Origin: Nocardia nova | Lineage (GTDB): Bacteria; Actinomycetota; Actinomycetes; Mycobacteriales; Mycobacteriaceae | Length of the DNA: 64,000 nucleotides | Assembly: GCF_002933465.1 (NCBI RefSeq) | Contig: NZ_PSZE01000003.1 | Coordinates: forward strand, 310,001-374,000 | Direction: 5' to 3' | Shown here: positions 25,536 to 34,734 of the stretch, in pieces | Numbering within the stretch: the stretch's first letter is position 1 | Layout: every line of letters begins with the position of its first letter | Translations under genes and position numbers: made by a program | The notes under the pieces: generated by a model | Seen by the model: only the letters and a program-made list of their open reading frames with translations | Told to the model about the DNA's origin: nothing | The model's database searches: none

Positions 25536-28049
25536 TCACACGAGTAGCGAACCGTGTCCCATTGCGCGGAGCATCGACAATAACTCCGAACGCGATCCGG
25601 CTCCGATTCGACGTCGGATCCGCGCGACATGATGCTCCACCGTCTTCGCGGAGATGTACAGCCGAGCGCCGATTTCCCGGTACGTCAGGCCCAGCAGGAC
25701 CAGTTCGGCCACCTCGCGCTCGCGCTCACTGAGGACCGAGGCCGCCGCCGGTTCGGGGGTCGCGGCGCGCGGGGCGGCCGGAGTCCGCTCGGGCGCGGCC
25801 GAGGGCCGGGAGCCGGCGCGGACCGTGCGGGCCAGTTTCAGCAGGGCGGTCGCGGTGGCGGGATCACCGGCGCTCAACGCCGCCTCACTGGCCAGCCGGG
25901 CCGCATCCCAGACCATGCCGATCGCGGCCAGCCGTCGCACCGCGGCCGTCACCCGATCCTCGGCGACCTCACCGCGCAGCACCAGCACCCAGGTGCGTCC
26001 CGCGTCGGCGAGAATCGCGGCATGCGGATCACCCTCCTGCGCAGCCGTTTTCAATAGTCGAGCGGGCGGCATCAGTTCGTCCGGGCGCTCGTGGGCGATC
26101 GCGGCCTGAATCTCGTACCAGTGGAAAACATTCGCCCAGGCCGGGGGATTTCCCGCGCTGCGCAACACATTTCGCGCCGCCTCGACCAACCGGGCTATCC
26201 GTTCCTGCTCACCGAGGCGGATGGCGGCCAGCCACAGCTCACCGATCGGCAGCAGCGCGGGCAGGTCGGCGTCGACCTCGTCGAAGGTCGGGTAGGCGGC
26301 CTCCCAGGCGCGCAGCAGGACGCCGTGGTCTCCCGCGCGGCGGGCCAGGCCGACCAGGACGCCGTGTGCGAGCAGGCGATCGCGCGGTGGCAGGGCGGTG
26401 GTGTCGACGGCCGCGACCGTTCTGGCGGCGGTCTGTTCGTCGCCGCCGAGCATCGCCGTCCACGCGGTCAGCACCCGGATCTGCGGATCGTGCGGATCGG
26501 TGCCGCGCAGGGCGTCGGCGGCGCGGCGGGGTTCACCCATACTCAGGCACAGCAGGGTCGCGAGCGCGACCGGCGCGCACGGCAGCATGCGATCCTCCGG
26601 CGCCGCGGTGCGGGCCAGCTGGATCAGGGCGGCCGCGGCGGATGTTGCGGCACTGCGGGATTCGCCGGTGATGCTCTGCGCCAGCGCGGTGGCGAAGCGG
26701 CCGGTGCGTGCATTGGATTCCGTGGGCGGCCACTGTGCCGCGGAACCCGACACCGCCTGCGCGTCGCCGACCGCTCCGGCGAGGTGGAACACCGCTGCGG
26801 CGGTCGCCCAGTCGGCGCTGGTGCGGGTGGTGCCGAGCCAGGCATACAGCTGCACCGCCCGGCCGATCAGCCCCCGGCGGGCCTGGACGCTCGCGCAGAT
26901 CCGGACGGCAGCGGCGAGTTCCGCGTGGGGCGCGTCAGTGCGGGCGAGTACGGGTTCGGCCAAGCGCAGGGCGGATTCGTCGTCACCGCCGAGCGCGGCC
27001 GCGGTGGCGCGGGGGATGGCGATCCGCTGCGCTTCGTAACCGCTGGCCACGGCGGCGGTGTAGTACCGGCTCGCGTCGCTGCCCGCGTTTTCCGCTGCGG
27101 CGCGCAGGAATTCGGCCAGCCGATCGTCGCGTACCCCGGATTCGGCGAGCTGCAGGGCGGTGTGGTCGCGCAGGAGCCCGGCCTCGAGGCGGGCGGTGAG
27201 CAGGCGGCGCTGAATCGAGACGAACCGGCGTTCGCCGACCAGGGTGCGCAATGGTTCGATAGCGGGGCTCAGCAACAGGTCGGCGTCGGTGATCAGGGCC
27301 CCGGCGCGCGCCCGGTCGACGAGTCCGACCGCCGTCGTCTCGTCGGTGCCGAGCACCTCGGCCAGCTCACCCGGATCGAGGCCGGCGCCGGTGGTGGCAA
27401 CCGTCAGCACCTCGAGCAGTTGCGGTTCGGTATCGTCGAGAAGCGTTCGCGCCCAGGCGGTTACGGCCTGGTCGACGGCCTCGATGCCGCCCTCGAGCCG
27501 GGTGGCGCAGGCGGCGGTGAGGGCGGCCACCACACCACCGGGGATGCCGCCGGTGTGCTGGTGAATGTGATCGGCGACCGGGCGTGGCACGGTCATTCCC
27601 AATTCGCGGGCGAACGGAGCGATATCGGCGGTGCCCAGCGGCCGGAGCTCGATCACCCGGCCGCGTCGCGACACCGCGTCCGCCAGCGCGCGCAGTGCGC
27701 TGTCGTGCGGTTGCGGCCGGGTCGCGACGATGATCGTGCGCGAATCCGATTCCACGGCGGCGCACAGCTTTTCCAGCTGTAGCTGGTCCAGGGTGTGGGC
27801 GTCGTCGACGACCACGGCGGCGCGGGTATCGGGCGGGGTGGTCGTCGCACTCACATCGTCGAAGCAGCCGACACCGCTGCGCCGCAGGCGATTTCGGACG
27901 GCGGCGAGCAGCGTGGACTTCCCGGTGCCGCACCGTCCCCGAATCAGGTAGACGAGCGGATCCGGGGAGACCGAATCCAGTTCCCGGAGAATCTCCCGCG
28001 CGCCCGGAAGGGCGCCGTATGCCACCGCGAGGTTGCCGACCACTGTCAC
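25536..28049 (-). CDS. LuxR-family ATPase regulator, IniR (Rv0339c) type
   Basis: 837 aa. The Walker A motif GRCGTGKSTLL is near residue 40 and the Walker B-like AAVVVDDAHTLDQL near 77. A long helical middle follows, then a C-terminal LuxR helix-turn-helix (LSEREREVAELVLLGLTYRE, then ISAKTVEHHVARIRRRIG). Its size and place beside iniBAC match mycobacterial Rv0339c/IniR, a regulator of iniBAC. GTG 28049 has GAGGA 4 nt upstream and starts 6 nt after the Hsp70-like gene's stop, so the two form an operon. Confidence 0.88.
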   Translation of the reverse strand: MTVVGNLAVAYGALPGAREILRELDSVSPDPLVYLIRGRCGTGKSTLLAAVRNRLRRSGVGCFDDVSATTTPPDTRAAVVVDDAHTLDQLQLEKLCAAVESDSRTIIVATRPQPHDSALRALADAVSRRGRVIELRPLGTADIAPFARELGMTVPRPVADHIHQHTGGIPGGVVAALTAACATRLEGGIEAVDQAVTAWARTLLDDTEPQLLEVLTVATTGAGLDPGELAEVLGTDETTAVGLVDRARAGALITDADLLLSPAIEPLRTLVGERRFVSIQRRLLTARLEAGLLRDHTALQLAESGVRDDRLAEFLRAAAENAGSDASRYYTAAVASGYEAQRIAIPRATAAALGGDDESALRLAEPVLARTDAPHAELAAAVRICASVQARRGLIGRAVQLYAWLGTTRTSADWATAAAVFHLAGAVGDAQAVSGSAAQWPPTESNARTGRFATALAQSITGESRSAATSAAAALIQLARTAAPEDRMLPCAPVALATLLCLSMGEPRRAADALRGTDPHDPQIRVLTAWTAMLGGDEQTAARTVAAVDTTALPPRDRLLAHGVLVGLARRAGDHGVLLRAWEAAYPTFDEVDADLPALLPIGELWLAAIRLGEQERIARLVEAARNVLRSAGNPPAWANVFHWYEIQAAIAHERPDELMPPARLLKTAAQEGDPHAAILADAGRTWVLVLRGEVAEDRVTAAVRRLAAIGMVWDAARLASEAALSAGDPATATALLKLARTVRAGSRPSAAPERTPAAPRAATPEPAAASVLSEREREVAELVLLGLTYREIGARLYISAKTVEHHVARIRRRIGAGSRSELLSMLRAMGHGSLLV

Positions 28050-28055
28050 CGATCC

Positions 28056-29870
28056 TCAGTTGCCTTCGTGGGGCAGCACCTTGCCCGGCGCCTGCAGCAC
28101 CGTGCCGAGGGTGTTGCCTGTCTGGTCGAGACCGTCGTTCAGCGTGTTGCCCAGCGTATTTCCCAGCGAACCACCGGGAGAGCTCGGTGCGGTGGGCTGG
28201 GAGGGCACCGAGGGCGCGGACGGCGTCTGCACGGGCGTCTGCGGGGGTGCCTGCGGGGCAGGGGAATTGGGTGCCGGGGAGTTCTGCGCCGGTGTGTTCG
28301 GTGCCGCGGCGGAGGCCGGGGCCGGTGAATTCGGCGCCGGTGAATTCGGGTCGGCGGAATTCGGTGCGGCGGTCCCCGGGACCGGGGCACCCGCCGAGTT
28401 CTCGGCGGCGGCCGTGCCGGCGCGGGTGGTGCCGGTGTTGTTCGCGACCGTCACCGGGCTTCCGGCCGTCGGATGCGCGGGGTCGGTGGCGCCGGCCGGC
28501 GCCACCCCGGCCGAGGTCGCCGCCGCATGAGCCGCGGACGTGGCTGCCGCGGGGGACGGCGACGAATTCGACGGACTTCCCGCGGTGCCCAGGGCCAGGG
28601 TGCCGGTGGCCACCGCGCCCACGGCGATCGCGGCGCCGGCGATGAAGGCGACGCGGCGCCACCGGCTGGTTCCGGCCGGAGCGGCGGTATCGGCGGGCGG
28701 CGGTGCGACTATGGTCCGGTCGCCGATCGCCGGCAGGGCCGTGGTCGTGGCGTCGTCGGAAACACCGTGCGGCTCGGTCGAATCGAGCGCGAGATCGGGT
28801 ACGGCCAGGGCCGCGGCGCGATGCTGCGCTTCGGTGTACAGGTCCGCGGCGAGCAACGTCGCTCCCCGGGCGCTGAGCGAACCGGGATCGGCGACGGGGG
28901 CGATCGGGATCGCGAACTCCCCGGAGATCAGTTCGGTGAGCAGTCCGATCGAGGCTCCGCCACCGGTGAGCAGGATCCGGCCCACCCGGTCGATGCCCAC
29001 TCCCGCGCGCCGCACCGCCTCGTGCACGAGGTTCAGCGAATCCGCGAGCGGTCCGCGGAACAGATCCTCCACATCGTCACGCACGAGGCGCACATCGCGC
29101 GCGATACCGGCCAGACGGACCGGAACCATCGTGGCGGTCTCGGTCGAAAGCCGGTGTTTCGCATCGGCGCAACGGTTTCGCAGTATCGACAATTCGCGTT
29201 CGACGACCGGGTCGAACGGGTCGAAATCCGTTTCTCCCAACGCATTTGCCAGCACGTAGCGCATCGTCAGCAGATCGAATTCCGCGCCGGAGACCTCGGT
29301 GGAGCGAACCGGTTCGCCCAGCAGCCCCGAGTGCGGGCCCGAACCCACGACCGAAACCGTGGTACCGGTGGCGCCGGAGTCGTAGACCACGACGGGGGTG
29401 TCGGGTGGGAAGGGAGTGCTCGCCTCGAGCTGACGAAGCGCGGCGAGTGGTTCCGCGACCAGTACCACCGGCTCGGCGTCGGCACGGTCGAGCGCGCGGC
29501 GCTGTGGCTCGTCGAGCGCGCGGCGCTGTGCCTCGTCGAGCGCGCGGCGCTGTGCCTCGACGATGTGTGCGGGCCACCACGCCGGTACGGTCGCGACCAC
29601 GGAAACCGGATCGAAATCGGCGACGACCTGGGAGATCGTTTCGGCCACCAGATCGGCGGCGGCGACGGAGGAGCCGTCGGGCAGGAGAATATCGACCGGA
29701 TCGCCCACGCGGGACAATAGATTCTCCGACAATTCGGGCGCCGATCCGAAACGGTGGCGACGAATGTGAACAGAGACATTTTCCGGGTCGGCGCTCGCGG
29801 AAGTGGAGCCGGTCGCGGCGACTGTGCGCGACGACCCGACCGTGATGCCGAGCGTCAGGCCCTGAGTCAT
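28056..29870 (-). CDS. Hsp70-like ATPase-domain protein with transmembrane helix and long Pro/Ala tail
   Basis: 604 aa. Complete Hsp70-type nucleotide-binding motifs are present: LGITVGSSRTVAATG, VVYDSGATGTTVSVVG, and ILLTGGGASIGLLTELI. No substrate-binding domain follows. A basic SRWRR leads to one membrane helix (FIAGAAIAVGAVATGTLALG), then 170 residues rich in Pro, Ala, Ser and Asn with recurring NSPAP. Three in-frame 24-bp repeats encode (L)DEAQRRA near residue 120. ATG 29870 has AGGGG upstream. It is first in the minus-strand operon opposite iniB; an envelope-stress sensor role is inferred. Confidence 0.8.
   Translation of the reverse strand: MTQGLTLGITVGSSRTVAATGSTSASADPENVSVHIRRHRFGSAPELSENLLSRVGDPVDILLPDGSSVAAADLVAETISQVVADFDPVSVVATVPAWWPAHIVEAQRRALDEAQRRALDEPQRRALDRADAEPVVLVAEPLAALRQLEASTPFPPDTPVVVYDSGATGTTVSVVGSGPHSGLLGEPVRSTEVSGAEFDLLTMRYVLANALGETDFDPFDPVVERELSILRNRCADAKHRLSTETATMVPVRLAGIARDVRLVRDDVEDLFRGPLADSLNLVHEAVRRAGVGIDRVGRILLTGGGASIGLLTELISGEFAIPIAPVADPGSLSARGATLLAADLYTEAQHRAAALAVPDLALDSTEPHGVSDDATTTALPAIGDRTIVAPPPADTAAPAGTSRWRRVAFIAGAAIAVGAVATGTLALGTAGSPSNSSPSPAAATSAAHAAATSAGVAPAGATDPAHPTAGSPVTVANNTGTTRAGTAAAENSAGAPVPGTAAPNSADPNSPAPNSPAPASAAAPNTPAQNSPAPNSPAPQAPPQTPVQTPSAPSVPSQPTAPSSPGGSLGNTLGNTLNDGLDQTGNTLGTVLQAPGKVLPHEGN
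29487..29558 (-). repeat. In-frame 24-bp tandem repeat, three copies
   Basis: Units at 29487-29510, 29511-29534 and 29535-29558 differ by one or two bases. They encode the octapeptide LDEAQRRA three times (the last decoded copy has EP for EA), in the exposed part of the Hsp70-like lobe I. Confidence 0.7.
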
Positions 29871-29890
29871 TCGAGAACCCCTGTCGTTGG

Positions 29891-29928
29891 TATTTGCGGT
29901 CGTCACGAATATTTGCGGTCGTCACGAT
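29891..29928. promoter_or_regulatory. 19-bp perfect tandem repeat in the ini divergent promoter
   Basis: TATTTGCGGTCGTCACGA occurs at 29891-29908 and again at 29910-29927, a 19-bp period. It lies between the Hsp70-like start (29870) and iniB (30140). A longer reading of the Hsp70-like gene from GTG 29906 would include it as coding, but ATG 29870 has the better ribosome site. Candidate regulator site. Confidence 0.5.
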
Positions 29929-29963
29929 CTATCCCACTGTCGGTTGCCGGGGGGCCGCCGTTA

Positions 29964-30048
29964 CCCCTGAGACGGAAGGTTCGGGGAAAGTCCCCTAATG
30001 CGCCGGATTCCCCTATCGGGGCCGATACGGAAATCAGGGGATTCGCCC
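29964..30048. promoter_or_regulatory. Cluster of CCCCT/AGGGG elements upstream of iniB
   Basis: CCCCTGA (29964), CCCCTAA (29992), CCCCTAT (30010) and, inverted, ATCAGGGGAT (30033) lie within about 80 bp, ending some 95 bp before the iniB start. The regular recurrence in a promoter region suggests protein-binding sites; this is an inference. Confidence 0.35.
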
Positions 30049-30139
30049 CGTTTCGCGTAACGCCGGGGCTTCTTAGCGTGAAAGGCAATTCGACTGCTGC
30101 GGATCGACGATGGTCCGCCGATCCAGGAGACGATCTGCG

Positions 30140-32767
30140 ATGACCCCCAACGCCATTCTCGAATTCATCCTCAACCTGCTGCGCGACCACGAGGCCGCCG
30201 CCGGTTACTGCACCAACCCGACCGAATCGCTGTGCGCGGCCGGACTCGAGGCGGTGACGCCGGAGGATATCGCCGCCGTGGCACCGATGGTTGCCGAATC
30301 CGCCCTGGTCACGGGCGGCTCGCAGCTCGCCGCCATCGTGGCGGCCGGGGGCGGCGCGGCGGCCGGCGGTGGTCTCGGCGCGGCGGCCGGCGGCAGCGGT
30401 GGGCTCGCGGCCGGCGGCTGCGGTGGGCTCGCGGGCGGCCTGGCCGGCGAAGCGGGGGCGATCAGCGAGGCCAACCTGGGCGCCGGGGCCGCACTCGGTG
30501 GTGAAACCGGCATCGAGGCCGGTGCGGGCCTCGGCCTCGGCGCTGGGCTGGGCGCCGATCTGGGGGCGGGGCTGTCCGCCGGACTGGGCGCAGCCGCATC
30601 GGTCGGCGCGGGCGCCGCGGCCGGGCTCACCGCCGGACTGGGCGCCTTGACCGGGGTCGCGGTCGGACTCGGCGGCACGCTCTCGGGCACCGGCACGGCC
30701 GGCACCGATCTCGGCCTCTCCGCGGGAATCGAAGGCGCCGCCGACACCATCGCGCAGGCGGGCGCCGACCTCTCCACCGCAATCGGCACCGGAATCCAGG
30801 CCGGAATCACCTCCACCGCAACAGGTTTGACCGAAGCGACGGCGGGGCTCGGCGCGGGAATCTCGGGCCTCGGCGCCGGGCTCGGCGGAGCACTGAGCGG
30901 CGTGGCCGAAGCCGGTGCGGGCTTGGGAAGCGAACTCAACGGAGCGCTCGGCGGCGCGGCCGAAGCCGGTGCCGGCCTGGGCGCAGCCCTCGGAGGCGCC
31001 CTGAACGCCGGCGGTGAACTCGGCACCGGACTCGAAACGGGGCTGGGCGCAGGGCTCGGGGGTGCCTTGGGTGGTGCGGGCAACGCCGGTGCCGGTCTCG
31101 GTGGCGCGCTGGGTGGTGTTGCCGATGCGGGAGCCGGTCTCGGTGGTGCGCTGAACGCCGCCGGCGACCTGGGTGCGGGTTTGTCGGGTGCTGCGGGTGC
31201 CGCGACCGGATTGGGCTCCGAGCTGAGTGGTGCCTTGGGTGGCGCGGCCGACGCGGGCGCTGGCCTCGGTGGTGCGCTGGGTGGTGCTGCGGCGGGCGGT
31301 GCCGGACTCGGCGGGGCGCTCGGCGGCGCCGCCGATGCTGGTGCGGGACTGGAGGGTTCGCTCGGGAATTCGGTCCATGCGGGTGGCGATCTGGGTGGTG
31401 CGCTCGGTGGTGCGACGCAGGCCGGAGCCGACCTCGGTGGCGCTCTCGGGGGTGCGGCCCAAGCGGGTGCCGGACTCGGTGGAGGACTCGCGGGTGCCGC
31501 GGGTGGCGGCGCTGGGCTCGGTAGCGCACTCGGTGGAGCGGCGAATGCGGCTGCGGGCCTAGGTGGTTCACTCAGCGGGGCGGCCGACGCCGGTGCCGGG
31601 ATCGGAGGCGACCTGTCGGGGGCGACACAGGCGGCCGGAGATTTGGGCGGTGCCGCGCAGGCTGGTCTCGGTGGTGCGCTGAACGGTGCCGCGAAGGCCG
31701 GAGCGGGACTGGGCGGTGCCGCGAATGCCGGTGCCGGGCTCGGTGGTGCTCTGAACGGTGCGGCGAACGCCGGTGCCGGTCTCGGTGGTGCCGCGAACGC
31801 GGGCGCCGGGCTCGGTGGTGTGCTCGGCGGTGCTGCGAATGCAGCCGCGGGACTCGGGGGAGCCACCGGTATCGGAGCCGGACTCGGCGGGGCGGTGGCT
31901 TCGGGGGCGCAGGGTGCGACCGGGTTGGAGACCGGGTTGTCCGGTGGTCTCGGCGTCGGTGTGCACACCGGCGCGGATCTGTCCGGGGCCGCGGCCTCGG
32001 GTGTGCATGCCGCCGGGGATCTGTCGTCCTCGCTGTCGGGTGCGGCGACCTCCGGTGTGCACAGCGCGACGGGCCTCGGAACCTCACTGTCCGGATCGGC
32101 GGATGCGGGAGTCCACACGGCCGGTGACTTGGCGGCCTCGCTCTCGGGCGCCGGCGCCTCGGCTGTGCACAGTGCCGGCGACTTGGGCACGTCGTTGTCC
32201 GGCGCGGGCGCGGGGGCTGTGCACAGTGCCGGCGACCTGGGGACATCGCTGTCCGGGACCGCCGCATCGGGTGTGCACAGTGCCGGTGACCTCGGAACGT
32301 CGTTGTCCGGCACCGCGGAGTCCGGCCTCCACGGTGCGGGCGACCTGTCGACCTCGCTGTCGGGCGCGGCGAATTCAGGGCTGCACGCGGGCGCCGATGC
32401 GAGCTCGGGTCTGACGGGTTCGGTCGACTCGGGACTGCACGCGGGCACGGATACATCCTCGGCACTCTCGGGTACGGCAGCCGGCACCTGGTCCGGTGTC
32501 GATGTGTCGCACGCGTTCGGCAGCGGCGTCGGCACCGATATCTCCGGCGTCGGCACCTCGGGCATCGGCGGCGGCGTGGACAGCGCCCTCGGTGCGCACG
32601 GCGGAATCGACAGCACCTTGACGGCGGGCGGCAACAGCTCGCTGTCCGGCGGGCTCGACACCGGCGGTCACACGGATTCCGGCCTGTTCGGTGACACCTC
32701 CGGCCACGCCTCGTCCGTCACCGATACGCACGCCTCCGGTGACATCACCGGCGGACTGCTGCACTGA
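30140..32767 (+). CDS. iniB: Giant Gly/Ala-repeat IniB-like protein
   Basis: 875 aa; mycobacterial IniB is about 480. Residues 1-60 are the IniB N-terminal domain (ILEFILNLLRDHEAAAGYC, NPTESLCAAGLEAVTPEDIA, VAPMVAESA). Residues 65-605 are Gly/Ala/Leu repeats around the unit AGAGLGGALGGAA. Residues 605-785 hold ten 18-residue repeats, VHSAGDLGTSLSGTAASG-like, each with one conserved His. The end is Gly/Ser/Asp/His-rich. There is no classical signal peptide. ATG 30140 has AGGAGA 9 nt upstream. It is probably an envelope or cytoskeletal-type structural protein acting with IniA and IniC. Confidence 0.85.
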   Translation: MTPNAILEFILNLLRDHEAAAGYCTNPTESLCAAGLEAVTPEDIAAVAPMVAESALVTGGSQLAAIVAAGGGAAAGGGLGAAAGGSGGLAAGGCGGLAGGLAGEAGAISEANLGAGAALGGETGIEAGAGLGLGAGLGADLGAGLSAGLGAAASVGAGAAAGLTAGLGALTGVAVGLGGTLSGTGTAGTDLGLSAGIEGAADTIAQAGADLSTAIGTGIQAGITSTATGLTEATAGLGAGISGLGAGLGGALSGVAEAGAGLGSELNGALGGAAEAGAGLGAALGGALNAGGELGTGLETGLGAGLGGALGGAGNAGAGLGGALGGVADAGAGLGGALNAAGDLGAGLSGAAGAATGLGSELSGALGGAADAGAGLGGALGGAAAGGAGLGGALGGAADAGAGLEGSLGNSVHAGGDLGGALGGATQAGADLGGALGGAAQAGAGLGGGLAGAAGGGAGLGSALGGAANAAAGLGGSLSGAADAGAGIGGDLSGATQAAGDLGGAAQAGLGGALNGAAKAGAGLGGAANAGAGLGGALNGAANAGAGLGGAANAGAGLGGVLGGAANAAAGLGGATGIGAGLGGAVASGAQGATGLETGLSGGLGVGVHTGADLSGAAASGVHAAGDLSSSLSGAATSGVHSATGLGTSLSGSADAGVHTAGDLAASLSGAGASAVHSAGDLGTSLSGAGAGAVHSAGDLGTSLSGTAASGVHSAGDLGTSLSGTAESGLHGAGDLSTSLSGAANSGLHAGADASSGLTGSVDSGLHAGTDTSSALSGTAAGTWSGVDVSHAFGSGVGTDISGVGTSGIGGGVDSALGAHGGIDSTLTAGGNSSLSGGLDTGGHTDSGLFGDTSGHASSVTDTHASGDITGGLLH
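31960..32490 (+). repeat. 54-bp (18-aa) repeat array inside iniB
   Basis: Ten units follow the pattern (G/A)(V/L)H(S/A/T)AGDLGTSLSG; spacing between histidines is mostly 18 codons. The three central units are nearly identical, which suggests recent duplication. Confidence 0.75.
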
Positions 32768-32821
32768 GGGTAGCGGCGAAGCATCGGATACAGTAGCGAA
32801 ACAGGTTGGGGTGCAACGAAA

Positions 32822-34690
32822 ATGAGCAGTGTGGTTGTGGCGAACGCCGCTCCGGAGGCGCCTGCCTCTCCGCTGTCGCGGATTCTCTCGGAAACCATCA
32901 CCGCCGCGCGCACCGCCGATCGCGACGATCTGGTCGGCCGGCTGGAGGTGCTGGCCGACCGGATCCGCGACCCCCGCCGCCGCATCGTGGTGGTGGGCCT
33001 GGGCAACCAGGGCAAGAGTCAATTCGTCAACGCGCTGCTGAATCTCGACATCAGCCCGGTCGGAGATGATGCGACCACCGGGGTGCCGATCGTGCTCTCC
33101 CACGGCGCGCAGGCCCGAGCCGAGACCGTCGTCACTACGCCGTCCGGTGACGAGCGGGACAGTCGGCGGATTCCGCTGCCGCTCGGCGATATTCACACCG
33201 TCACGCCGCAGTCCCCGCACGGTCGGGTGGCGCGGGTGGAGATCGAGTTGCCGAATCCGCTGCTGGCCGACGGGATCGTCGTCATCGACACCCCACCGGT
33301 CGGGGGCCACGCAACCGCGACGGCCGCAGCGGTTCTCGCCCTGGCCCCGGCCGCCGATGCGGTGCTGGTGCTCTCGGATGCCTCCACCGAACTGACCGAA
33401 CCGGAGGTCGACTTCCTGCGGCAGGTGCGCGAACTGTGCCCGGCCGTGGCGCTGATACTCAGCAAGATCGATTTGTATCCGCATTGGCGTCAGGTATTGC
33501 AGGCCGACCAGGCGCATGTGGAGCGCAATCGCCTGGCGCTGCCGATTATCCCGGTCTCGGCGCTGCTGCGCAGCCACGCCATGCGGCTACAGGATCAGCA
33601 GCTGGGCCGGGAATCCGGTTTCGGTGTCCTGTTCGACTTCCTGCGGGAGCAGGTGGTCGCCCGGGACAAGGCGGCGGCGCAACGCGCGGTGGCTCTCGAC
33701 ATCTCCTCTGCCGCAGAACATCTCGCGCTGGCGCTGAGCAGCGAACTGGTCGCCCTGCGCGACCCCGAACGCGGTGCGGCGGCCATCCGCGAACTGCGCA
33801 CCGCCAAGGCGCAGGCCGAGGAGCTGCATCGCCGGACCGCGGCCTGGCAGCAGACGCTGGGCGACGGCATCACCGATCTGGCCGGCGATATCGACCACGA
33901 TCTGCGAGATCGGTTGCGCGCCATCGGCAGAACGGCCGAGGAGTGGATCGACGAGAACGATCCCGGCCGGCTGTGGGATCAATTGGAACAGTGGCTGATG
34001 CATACGACCGACACCGCCATCGGCGACAACCTGCTGTGGACGCATCATCGCGCCATCCACTTGGCCGAGCGGGTGGCCGAGCACTTTCTCGAATTCGGCG
34101 CGGTGGATCTGCCTGCGGTGCGGTCGGGTTCGGAGCTGGAGGAATCGCGCGTGGCGGCGGTGACGCTGGCCGATCTCGAGCCGGATCTCGGCATCGGCCA
34201 CAAATTGCTCGTCGGTATGCGTGGTTCCTACGGCGGTATGGTGATGATCGGCCTGGCCAGTACGGTCGCGGGTCTGGCGCTGATCAACCCGGTGTCGCTG
34301 GGCGCGGGTGTGCTGCTGGGCGGCAAGGCGTTTCGCGACGACAAACGAGAACGGCTGGCACGCAAGCGCAGCGAGGCGAAGATGGCGGTGCGCCGCTACC
34401 TCGACGATGTGAGCTTCGAGGCGGGCAAGGAGTCGCGCGACCGGCTGCATCGCATCCATCGCATTCTGCGCGATCACTTCACCGGCATCGCCGACCGCAG
34501 TCTGCGTTCGATCAACGATTCGCTGCAGGCCGCGCAGGATGCCGCCGGAGTGGCCAACGCCCAGCGCACGGAGCGGTGCGCGGAACTCGAGCGGCAATTG
34601 CGAGTGGTGGCCGAACTGCGACGTCACGCCGATGCGATGCTGCCGCCGGCGGGTCCGTCCGGACGTCATGCGCGCGGGGCACAGTCGTAA
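32822..34690 (+). CDS. iniA: IniA-like dynamin-family GTPase
   Basis: 622 aa. The GTPase domain has G1 VVGLGNQGKSQF (residues 59-70), a Thr-containing G2 region (DDATTGVP), G3 VVIDTPP and G4-like LILSKIDLY. A long helical stalk follows, with a hydrophobic hairpin (GGMVMIGLASTVAGLALINP) that could dip into the membrane, then a coiled C-terminal helix. Bacterial dynamin IniA mediates membrane fission in mycobacteria and is induced by cell-wall inhibitors. It starts 54 nt after iniB. Confidence 0.88.
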   Translation: MSSVVVANAAPEAPASPLSRILSETITAARTADRDDLVGRLEVLADRIRDPRRRIVVVGLGNQGKSQFVNALLNLDISPVGDDATTGVPIVLSHGAQARAETVVTTPSGDERDSRRIPLPLGDIHTVTPQSPHGRVARVEIELPNPLLADGIVVIDTPPVGGHATATAAAVLALAPAADAVLVLSDASTELTEPEVDFLRQVRELCPAVALILSKIDLYPHWRQVLQADQAHVERNRLALPIIPVSALLRSHAMRLQDQQLGRESGFGVLFDFLREQVVARDKAAAQRAVALDISSAAEHLALALSSELVALRDPERGAAAIRELRTAKAQAEELHRRTAAWQQTLGDGITDLAGDIDHDLRDRLRAIGRTAEEWIDENDPGRLWDQLEQWLMHTTDTAIGDNLLWTHHRAIHLAERVAEHFLEFGAVDLPAVRSGSELEESRVAAVTLADLEPDLGIGHKLLVGMRGSYGGMVMIGLASTVAGLALINPVSLGAGVLLGGKAFRDDKRERLARKRSEAKMAVRRYLDDVSFEAGKESRDRLHRIHRILRDHFTGIADRSLRSINDSLQAAQDAAGVANAQRTERCAELERQLRVVAELRRHADAMLPPAGPSGRHARGAQS

Positions 34691-34734
34691 CCCACGGCAC
34701 CGGGATTCCCAGGTTGCTCGGGTACGGTCGACGC

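Noticed and set aside
30205..32661. 818-residue open frame antisense to iniB
   Set aside because: It mirrors the Gly/Ala codons as Pro/Ala-rich sequence with no start signal or family; it is a by-product of GC-rich repeats.
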